From assembly GCA_016211955.1 (NCBI GenBank), contig JACRHX010000004.1:1-7141 (forward strand): 7,141 bases of DNA, given 5' to 3'. The notes beneath the pieces were generated by a model. That model was not told the origin of the DNA. It worked only from the letters and a program-made list of their open reading frames with translations, and did not search any database. A program made the position numbers and the translations under genes. Positions 1 through 4,429 of this stretch are shown here, piece by piece. Every line of letters begins with the position of its first letter. The first letter of the stretch is position 1. The stretch is from Parcubacteria group bacterium (GTDB lineage: Bacteria; Patescibacteriota; Minisyncoccia; UBA6257; JACRHW01).

Positions 1-97
1 GAATCACATCCAGAGTAGTAAATTCATAAGCCCCTATCTTAGACTGAGCATTGGTGATCTGGTTTAGTATGGTGGATTTCCCCACTGAAGGAAACCC
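1..97 (-). pseudogene. Fragment of a DRG/Obg-type GTPase, cut at the P-loop
   Basis: The minus strand encodes 32 residues running off the left edge. They begin with the G1 P-loop GFPSVGKS (positions 97-74), continue with a TNAQSKIGAY stretch, and end with the switch-I segment YEFTTLDVI. PSVGKS followed by YEFTTL is typical of the DRG/Obg family of translation-associated GTPases. In those families roughly 60 or more residues precede the P-loop. Here the frame hits a TGA at 115-113, only five codons before GFPS, and no ATG, GTG or TTG lies between them except the Val codon inside the P-loop itself. The bases upstream are a dispersed intergenic repeat. The other frames across 121-205 give no recognisable GTPase amino terminus. 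I therefore call it a decapitated remnant. The body of the gene lies outside the window, so its state is unknown. The family call is fairly sure; the pseudogene status is less so. Confidence 0.6.
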
Positions 98-98
98 T

Positions 99-133
99 TT
101 CCTTCGACAGGCTCAGGATAAACTAGCTCAGGG
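99..133. repeat. Dispersed intergenic repeat, partial copy
   Basis: TTCCTTCGACAGGCTCAGG (99-117) followed by GCTCAGGG (126-133) matches the stem sequence of the palindromic elements at 1681-1772 and 3198-3254. It abuts the broken GTPase fragment. A 12-base string, AAGGAAACCCTT (88-99), is shared with the element at 3228-3239, and it spans the exact junction between GTPase codons and repeat. Confidence 0.6.
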
Positions 134-188
134 ACTATATCATAAACACATGCTTACTCAGGGTTGTGAGGAGATACAAACAGGTGCA

Positions 189-217
189 TTGCATTTATTT
201 TATAGATGTGTTATAAT
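189..217 (+). promoter_or_regulatory. Extended -10 promoter for the 97-residue gene
   Basis: TGT followed by a perfect TATAAT (209-217) forms an extended -10 box. A weak -35, TTGCAT (189-194), sits 17 bases upstream of the hexamer. The predicted start near 224 leaves a leader of about 20 bases before the ATG at 245. The extended -10 can explain activity despite the poor -35. Confidence 0.65.
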
Positions 218-244
218 GTATGCATAGAAAAGGAGGCATCATAT

Positions 245-538
245 ATGCTGACGTATCATATGGACGGATGTTTGTACAAAGGAATACTTATTGCGGATTT
301 TACTCCGGTAGAGACTAGGGAAGAGAAGGTGGTTATGTACGTTGAGAAGGGAAAGGTTCCTAAGCAGAGTTTTTTTGGGATTGGCGATGTTGTGGAAGGA
401 TGGCGTGAAATATTTGTACGTGAATTGAACGAAAAGATTGTGAAAGAGGTTCTTGCTCATTCGAATAAAATATCGACAACCGAAATTAGGATTGTCGAGG
501 CGCATCAACGTCTTACCCCGGCTACCTTTCCTAAATAA
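245..538 (+). CDS. Hypothetical protein, 97 residues
   Basis: I do not recognise this protein. The start is set at ATG 245 because AGGAGG lies at 231-236 with an 8-base gap. The in-frame ATG at 206 lies upstream of the -10 box and would not be in the transcript. The product is soluble-looking, with no signal peptide or membrane segment. It is rich in charged residues, with alternating hydrophobic stretches (GILIADF 13-19, KVVMYVEKGKV 28-38), a glycine turn FFGIGDVVEGW (43-53) and a probable amphipathic helix at about 54-73. One cysteine is present (C9). The gene stands alone between its own extended -10 promoter and a terminator, and is convergent with ddl. The strong promoter, good ribosome binding site and tight terminator argue that it is a real expressed gene. 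Confidence 0.7.
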   Translation: MLTYHMDGCLYKGILIADFTPVETREEKVVMYVEKGKVPKQSFFGIGDVVEGWREIFVRELNEKIVKEVLAHSNKISTTEIRIVEAHQRLTPATFPK

Positions 539-546
539 AAAACCGT

Positions 547-570
547 GCCACAATGTTGTGGCTTTTTTAT
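547..570. terminator. Bidirectional terminator between the 97-residue gene and ddl
   Basis: GCCACAA (547-553) and TTGTGGC (556-562) form a stem with a very short loop, followed by TTTTTTATTT on the plus strand. On the minus strand the hairpin is followed after four bases by another T-run. The hairpin starts nine bases after the plus gene's stop codon, and its T-run overlaps the ddl stop codon at 567-569. Confidence 0.8.
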
Positions 571-1526
571 TTCCACAAAGCGAGTTGAATTTGTTTATCC
601 AAGAATTCTGGGAAGGATATGTCAGCAGCTTTTGCTGCTTTGGGGCATAGGCTTGCTTCGGTAAGGCCGGGAATAGTGTTGATCTCTAGAAAATAAAGCC
701 TATTGTCTTTTTTTGAAAGAATAAAATCAGAACGGGTGAGGCCATCACATCCAAGGGCGAGATGAATTTTTTTACTTAGGCGATAAAGCTCGGAAGAACC
801 TTTTTTATCAATAGGGGCCGGGCAAATTTCTTGCGTTTTCTTTGAGAGATATTTTGCGTTGTAATCGAAAAAAGTTCCCGGAGAGACTATTTCTATGGGA
901 GGAAGGGCGATAAGATTGTTATCTTTTGAATTCCCCATGATCGCACAGGTGAGCTCTCTCCCTTCTATGTATTCTTGAACAAGAACTGTTTGATCTTCTT
1001 TAAATGCTTTGTGTAATGCAGTCCTGAATTTTATTTTTTCTTTCACAATGCTTACTCCCACGCTCGAGCCTGATGCATTTGGTTTTACAACACAGGGGAA
1101 TTTAAGCGTTGGTATTATTTTTTCATTTTTTTGTAAAAAAATAGACTTTGGCATTCGTATATTATGCGAGATGAGAAGTTCTGCGGTTTTTGCCTTATCC
1201 ATACCAAGCGCACTTGCAAGCATTCCTGAGCCCGTGTAGGGGATTTGGAGGGTGTCTAAAATGGCTTGTACCTTGCCATCCTCGCCAAATGCGCCATGAA
1301 GTGCAATAAAAATAATATCGAAACGATCTTCCAGATCATTACCAGGAAGAACGGTGAGAAATTTTTTATTGTCAAAAAGACACTTCCCATCTTTTGTAAT
1401 TTCTATCTTTGACACATCATAAAGATCCCGCGAAAGATTGCGTATTACTTGTTCCCCAGACAATAACGACACCTCTCGTTCATTAGAGGTACCGCCCATT
1501 AGTACACCAACTCGTATCTTTTTCAT
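567..1526 (-). CDS. ddl: D-alanine--D-alanine ligase
   Basis: This ATP-grasp ligase joins two D-alanines in the cytoplasm to make the dipeptide for peptidoglycan stem peptides. At 319 residues it is of normal Ddl length. The amino-terminal GGTSNEREVSLLSG (11-24) carries the Glu (E16) that binds the first D-Ala. ALHGAFGEDG (75-84) is the next family signature. KPNASGSSVGVS (148-159) is the nucleotide-binding loop with the catalytic Ser. FFDYNAKYLS (219-228) places Tyr at 226 in the position that gives D-Ala rather than D-lactate specificity. R265, D267, E281 and N283 (TRSDF, LEINTIPG) fit the catalytic Arg and the metal ligands. All key residues are present, so it should be active. The ATG at 1526 has no clear Shine-Dalgarno sequence and sits just after a folded leader. 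No mur genes are adjacent. Confidence 0.95.
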   Translation of the reverse strand: MKKIRVGVLMGGTSNEREVSLLSGEQVIRNLSRDLYDVSKIEITKDGKCLFDNKKFLTVLPGNDLEDRFDIIFIALHGAFGEDGKVQAILDTLQIPYTGSGMLASALGMDKAKTAELLISHNIRMPKSIFLQKNEKIIPTLKFPCVVKPNASGSSVGVSIVKEKIKFRTALHKAFKEDQTVLVQEYIEGRELTCAIMGNSKDNNLIALPPIEIVSPGTFFDYNAKYLSKKTQEICPAPIDKKGSSELYRLSKKIHLALGCDGLTRSDFILSKKDNRLYFLEINTIPGLTEASLCPKAAKAADISFPEFLDKQIQLALWK

Positions 1527-1528
1527 AT

Positions 1529-1653
1529 AAGAACTTATATATTTGGCACATTACTTCGTCAAACGCTCCGGTGCTCGACGCTGTATTATCTGAAATACAG
1601 CTTACTCTGCTCCTCGCGTTTTCTTCGTACTGCATCCAAATGCATAAGTTCTT
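1529..1653 (-). repeat. Structured element copy A, in the ddl 5' leader
   Basis: Read on the minus strand, AAGAACTTAT plus ATTTGG at the 5' end pair with CCAAAT plus ATAAGTTCTT at the 3' end, giving 16 pairs with one 2x2 mismatch. Inside are a helix of AAACGC (1561-1566) with GCGTTT (1616-1621) and a hairpin of GCTGTATT (1580-1587) with AATACAGC (1594-1601). Conserved blocks shared with the copy at 6461-6603, in minus orientation, include CATTTGGATG, CAGAGTAAG, CGTCGAG and TTTGACGAAG. The element ends three bases before the ddl start codon. It could be a cis-acting RNA leader or a mobile palindromic element. Confidence 0.7.
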
Positions 1654-1655
1654 TT

Positions 1656-1685
1656 AGTATAAGGCATATTAACACTATTTGTCAT
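1656..1685 (-). promoter_or_regulatory. Candidate ddl promoter
   Basis: On the minus strand ATGACA (1685-1680, five of six to TTGACA) and TATACT (1661-1656, five of six to TATAAT) are 18 bases apart. The predicted start near 1649-1650 falls at the first bases of the closing stem of structured element A, giving a leader of about 125 bases. The -35 box overlaps the terminal GTCATT of the repeat at 1681-1772. Confidence 0.5.
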
Positions 1686-1772
1686 TCTGATTCTGAGCTT
1701 GTCGAAGGAGAAGAATCTCTCGATTTCGAGGGGGGCAGTAGTAAAGAGATCCTTCATTGCATTCAGGATGAC
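1681..1772. repeat. Palindromic intergenic repeat (REP/MITE-like)
   Basis: The ends GTCATTCTGA (1681-1690) and TCAGGATGAC (1763-1772) are inverted repeats with one mismatch. Inner GAAGGA...AATCTCT and AGAGATCCTTC also pair. The left arm carries the CTGAGCTTGTCGAAGG string shared with the elements at 99-133 and 3198-3254. No convincing target duplication flanks it. Confidence 0.65.
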
Positions 1773-1799
1773 GATTGTATTTATTCACAGGGTTTGTAT

Positions 1800-1826
1800 T
1801 TGACTCACATTTTTTTCTGATATAAT
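1800..1826 (+). promoter_or_regulatory. Promoter of a stand-alone small RNA gene
   Basis: TGA followed by a perfect TATAAT (1818-1826) forms an extended -10. TTGACT (1800-1805, five of six) lies 15 bases upstream, which is short but compensated by the extended -10. The predicted start at about 1833 coincides with the first base of the long closing stem of the RNA. Confidence 0.7.
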
Positions 1827-1832
1827 GAAGAC

Positions 1833-1981
1833 AAGATCCCGTTTTTCGGATCAAATAATTTCCTTCGGGACATCCTATTATTACTATAACCCTTGGGTTG
1901 TATGTTGCGGATACCCACTTGGCTTTGTGCCGGAAAAACGGGGTTTTAAATTAAAAAACGAGGAATCTCCTCGCTTTTTTA
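1833..1981 (+). ncRNA. Structured small RNA gene, 6S-like fold (identity unproven)
   Basis: Downstream of the promoter at 1800-1826 there is no open reading frame with a ribosome binding site. The sequence instead folds into a rod. Bases 1833-1847 pair with 1933-1947 over 15 positions (including AAGATCCCG with CGGGGTTTT and TTTTTC with GAAAAA, with two G-U pairs). Next comes a large internal bubble, then ATCC with GGAT, then an apical hairpin with AACCC and GGGTT arms. A TCCTTCGGGA mini-hairpin lies in the 5' strand of the bubble. A strong terminator closes the unit at 1959-1980. Closing stem, central bubble and apical stem in about 115 bases before the terminator is the architecture of 6S RNA, the RNA polymerase decoy. 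I see no certain 6S sequence signature, so the name is a hypothesis. The SRP RNA GGAAGGAAGCAGC signature is absent. Confidence 0.5.
1953..1981. terminator. Bidirectional terminator shared by the small RNA and the ADP-ribosylglycohydrolase gene
   Basis: CGAGGA (1959-1964) and TCCTCG (1968-1973) form the stem. A-runs at 1953-1958 and T-runs at 1975-1980 flank it, so either strand gives a hairpin followed by a T-tract. It ends the plus-strand RNA and lies just past the stop codon of the minus gene at 1993. Confidence 0.85.
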
Positions 1982-1992
1982 TAAGTGTACTA

Positions 1993-3090
1993 CTATTGAT
2001 ACGCGTCATAAAGTGCATTGGCTATTTTTCCTGCTTCTTCAAATTCTTTTCTGAAAAATCGCCATTCGTGGGGAATTCCTTGAACTCCTATATGTGCACC
2101 GATGAGGGCACCAACGATTGATGCATTGGTGTCTGTATCTCCACCCGCATTTACTGCTTCCAGGATTCCACGCCGGAAATCGTAGGGATGTCGCAAAAAT
2201 GTTGCAATTGAGAAGGGGATCGATTCTGGCGCAAAAGAACTTACACCCAATATACTACGAACTTCCTCTTTGCGAGAAGAGACAAGGTTGTGCTCAATGA
2301 TTTTTTTGAGGCGCGAGGAAATGGTATCTCTTTGGCGTTCGGTGACGGGGATAAATTTTTCCAAATCCCACTCTGCCCATTGTGTGTGCCCAATTATTTC
2401 TTGAAGAAAAAGAAGAGCGGGACTTTGTTCTGATAGGAGTCCCAACTTCTTTTTTGAGACAGGGAGATATTGAGTAATGAGGGATATAATAGCTCTTCCT
2501 ACCGAATACGCGCAAAAAGAAGCTCTTGGGTCTCCATGAGTCAAGGAGCCAAGATTCATAATATGGGAATAAAGAGAGATCCCAACACATTCCGGTTGTT
2601 TTAGAAATCGTAATGCATTCCAAAGAGCAAGTGGTGAAACCTTCATCGCAATACCATTTCCGCACCCCTTTGGATTACAGAAGGTATGGTGTCTCATGAT
2701 TTCATGCGTCGCATCGGGATGTTCCCTGAAAAATTTTTGAACACGTTCAATGCCACGACGAGTGCTTCCACCCCAGCCAAGGGTGGTACGTTCAAGTTCT
2801 TCTATATGCTCTTTTGCGCAATCAATATGGTTATAGCCTCCATTTTTGATAAGTGATCGGGCGACTACTTGAGTAAGTTGCCAATCGTCCGTGGTGTCTC
2901 CTGCACGAAGCGACATAGTGTCTCTAATGCGTGTTTGAACGGGATCATGAAAACTGGTAACCCCCTTTCCATTCGTAGCGTTTATAATTTCATCGTGGGA
3001 CATAATTTCCCATGGCATTCCCATAGCATCGCCAATCATAACTCCCAAAAGGCACCCGTGAATTTTGTCCTGCGTAGATATAATAGCCAC
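1993..3090 (-). CDS. ADP-ribosylglycohydrolase family protein
   Basis: This is a member of the DraG/ARH family, all-helical binuclear Mg enzymes that remove ADP-ribose from proteins, nucleic acids or small molecules. The 365 residues contain the family landmarks in order: GCLLGVMIGDAMGMPWE (12-28), TTDDWQLT (66-73) with the first pair of metal-binding Asp, GCGNGIAMKVSPL (142-154), THGDPRA (184-190), and NAGGDTDTNASIVGAL (314-329) with the second metal site. It has no signal peptide, so it is cytoplasmic. The GTG start is chosen because GGAGGT (3104-3099) sits 8 bases upstream. The next gene upstream is yjjX on the same strand, but 196 bases and a MITE-like element separate them, so co-transcription is doubtful. 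The substrate cannot be told from sequence, and no ADP-ribosyltransferase partner is visible here. Family assignment is firm. Confidence 0.93.
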   Translation of the reverse strand: MAIISTQDKIHGCLLGVMIGDAMGMPWEIMSHDEIINATNGKGVTSFHDPVQTRIRDTMSLRAGDTTDDWQLTQVVARSLIKNGGYNHIDCAKEHIEELERTTLGWGGSTRRGIERVQKFFREHPDATHEIMRHHTFCNPKGCGNGIAMKVSPLALWNALRFLKQPECVGISLYSHIMNLGSLTHGDPRASFCAYSVGRAIISLITQYLPVSKKKLGLLSEQSPALLFLQEIIGHTQWAEWDLEKFIPVTERQRDTISSRLKKIIEHNLVSSRKEEVRSILGVSSFAPESIPFSIATFLRHPYDFRRGILEAVNAGGDTDTNASIVGALIGAHIGVQGIPHEWRFFRKEFEEAGKIANALYDAYQ

Positions 3091-3156
3091 TGTATTGTAC
3101 CTCCGATAGTTTTCTAGGATCTAAGTCCGTTTTCCCACATTTTCAATATTAAGTCC

Positions 3157-3287
3157 AGAAAAATCGGCACTGTTCGATAATCTCATAATTACTAGTGCCT
3201 GAGCCTGTCGAAGGCCTACATTTCTTTAAGGAAACCCTTCGACTTTGCTCAGGGAATATCATGTTTCCGAACAGCGCTAGAAAAATC
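3157..3287. mobile_element. MITE-like palindromic element with 9-bp direct repeats
   Basis: AGAAAAATC occurs at 3157-3165 and again at 3279-3287, flanking a 113-bp insert. The insert has imperfect terminal inverted repeats: GGCACTGTTCG (3166-3176) against CGAACAGCGCT (3268-3278), nine of eleven matching. Inside is a strong hairpin of CCTGAGCCTGTCGAAGG (3198-3214) and CCCTTCGACTTTGCTCAGGG (3235-3254). No transposase is encoded. The layout suggests a non-autonomous insertion with target duplication, placed directly after the yjjX stop codon. Confidence 0.65.
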
Positions 3288-3817
3288 TAATAAAGGTGTG
3301 GTTTTTTGAAAGGAATGAGGGCACAAATAGTTGCAAGCGTATAAAAATGAGCACAATCGATAAGGTTGTCAGTGAGCATACCAATAGCTCCATTTTTTTG
3401 TTTTGAGTTGGTGCCACCAAAGATGATATCGTCTGCATCGCCAAGCTCTTTTCCCTGTCGCACAAGCGAGGCGACGGGGGTTGGTAGAAAGAAGGTTCCT
3501 GTTTTTCCCTTACCCCAACGTTGTTCTTTAGAATGAACTACAATCCATGCAAATGTCCCAAGGTGTTCATCGTGCTCATCTACGCCTCCCTCCATGCCAA
3601 CCCAATAGTCTGCGTATGGCGAATGTGCCTTTGCATTGTTTACACGATTTACTGCACCCCGAAACGTTTCCCTATCGCTTCGAGGTTGATCTGCAACATT
3701 CGAGACAACCGAAACACCTTCAACCTCAAAATTTTGATCAGGAAACATCTGTTGAAATCCTTCGAGTGTCGCTTTTATTTTTACAGGATTTTTGGAAGCA
3801 ACAATTATTTTTTTCAT
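3287..3817 (-). CDS. yjjX: Inosine/xanthosine triphosphatase (YjjX, DUF84 family)
   Basis: This is a house-cleaning NTPase of the YjjX family that hydrolyses non-canonical ITP and XTP so that deaminated purines do not enter RNA or DNA. The 176 residues match the whole family length, about 170. Visible motifs are ASKNPVKI (7-14, the triphosphate-binding TxNPxK motif), QPRSDRET (44-51), GMEGGVD (74-80) with an acidic residue for Mg, GKELGDADD (122-130), and KNGAIGMLT (141-149) followed by the ALIPFKKPHLY tail. E. coli YjjX has closely similar elements (GAIGVFT and ALSPF near its end). The ATG at 3817 lies inside one arm of a perfect 16-bp inverted repeat, and no clear Shine-Dalgarno sequence precedes it. 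The stop codon overlaps the direct repeat of the MITE-like element. It is divergent from the gene at 4032. Confidence 0.93.
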   Translation of the reverse strand: MKKIIVASKNPVKIKATLEGFQQMFPDQNFEVEGVSVVSNVADQPRSDRETFRGAVNRVNNAKAHSPYADYWVGMEGGVDEHDEHLGTFAWIVVHSKEQRWGKGKTGTFFLPTPVASLVRQGKELGDADDIIFGGTNSKQKNGAIGMLTDNLIDCAHFYTLATICALIPFKKPHLY

Positions 3818-3920
3818 CCCGTTAGAGTTTTTACTAGTTATTAGTATATCAAATATTATACTCTACTTTATAATTTTATTCTGACATCACTTATAGAATT
3901 GAACAAAACTCTAACGGGAT
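3816..3920. repeat. Perfect 16-bp inverted repeat across the divergent promoter region
   Basis: ATCCCGTTAGAGTTTT (3816-3831) is the exact reverse complement of AAAACTCTAACGGGAT (3905-3920), with 73 AT-rich bases between them. The left arm contains two bases of the yjjX start codon. The interval holds TATAAT on both strands (3869-3874 plus; 3860-3855 minus), so it may carry divergent promoters, though no good -35 boxes are evident. The arms could be operator half-sites, a duplicated leader or element ends. Confidence 0.7.
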
Positions 3921-4031
3921 TCATGGGTTTTATTAAGTTTAGCACAAAGGTATGTAAAATTTATTCGACTTGTGAAGGTGTGTATGATATTATTTTGCTT
4001 AGCTCATTACCAAAAGAGGAGTAGTCGAAAG

Positions 4032-4364
4032 ATGAGCAATGAAACCGAGGCGGAATTTGAATATGAGAAACGTTTAGAACGAGAAAAAGCAAAGGCAAGA
4101 GAAAAATATGGAGATACATGTACCAATGCTCTTGGAAATCTTGAACACGACGCACAGGATTATGCTATTAACGAGCTTGTCGGATTAGATAGGTACGCAG
4201 AGATTATTATTGCGCGAGCAAACTTATACGGAAGAGAAGATGGTATTCTTCTTGGAGAAGATATTCGTGTTTTTGCACATTTGTTGGCAAAAAGACTTAT
4301 TATGTATAGAAATTGTCTTCGTGTGTGTGGGGTCGAGCTTGGTAAATCTGAGCAGAGAGGATAG
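4032..4364 (+). CDS. Hypothetical protein, 110 residues
   Basis: I do not recognise this protein. ATG 4032 is chosen because GAGGAG (4016-4021) lies 10 bases upstream. A longer reading from GTG at 3972 would add 20 residues (MKVCMILFCLAHYQ...) that would themselves contain this ribosome binding site, so I reject it. The product is soluble and mostly helical. Residues 1-28 are highly charged (EAEFEYEKRLEREKAKAREKYG) and could form a short coiled coil. Residues 35-70 and 75-100 look like further helices, the last with hydrophobic FAHLLAKRLIMYRNCLRV. Cysteines are at 30, 95 and 99. It is divergent from yjjX and convergent with the secreted-protein gene, with which it shares a terminator. A short helical protein with a charged amino end could be a protein-interaction factor, but nothing visible shows a function. 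Confidence 0.75.
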   Translation: MSNETEAEFEYEKRLEREKAKAREKYGDTCTNALGNLEHDAQDYAINELVGLDRYAEIIIARANLYGREDGILLGEDIRVFAHLLAKRLIMYRNCLRVCGVELGKSEQRG

Positions 4365-4372
4365 TTAAAAAC

Positions 4373-4404
4373 AAAAACCCGGGGGAATCCCTCGGGTTTT
4401 TATT
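4373..4404. terminator. Bidirectional terminator between the 110-residue gene and the secreted-protein gene
   Basis: AAAAACCCG (4373-4381) pairs with CGGGTTTTT (4393-4401), and inner GGG/CCC extends the stem. T-runs follow on both strands (TTTTTATT on plus; TTTTTGTTTTT on minus). It sits between two convergent stop codons at 4364 and 4430. Confidence 0.9.
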
Positions 4405-4429
4405 CTGTTTTTTCTCCAGGTGTGTGTGA

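Noticed and set aside
206..244. Upstream ATG at 206 as start of the first small gene
   Set aside because: It lies upstream of the -10 box and before the AGGAGG at 231-236, so the start at 245 is better supported.
1833..1981. SRP (4.5S) RNA
   Set aside because: The rod shape and size fit, but the conserved GGAAGGAAGCAGC apical signature is missing.
1825..2121. 98-residue plus-strand frame over the small RNA
   Set aside because: Its start overlaps the -10 box, it has no ribosome binding site, it runs through the terminator and into the opposite strand of the glycohydrolase gene.
2294..2665. Minus-strand frame inside the ADP-ribosylglycohydrolase as a sign of frameshift
   Set aside because: The glycohydrolase frame is continuous with all its motifs in order, so this is a shadow frame.
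3972..4031. GTG start at 3972 for the 110-residue gene
   Set aside because: The extra residues cover the GAGGAG ribosome binding site and have unrelated composition.
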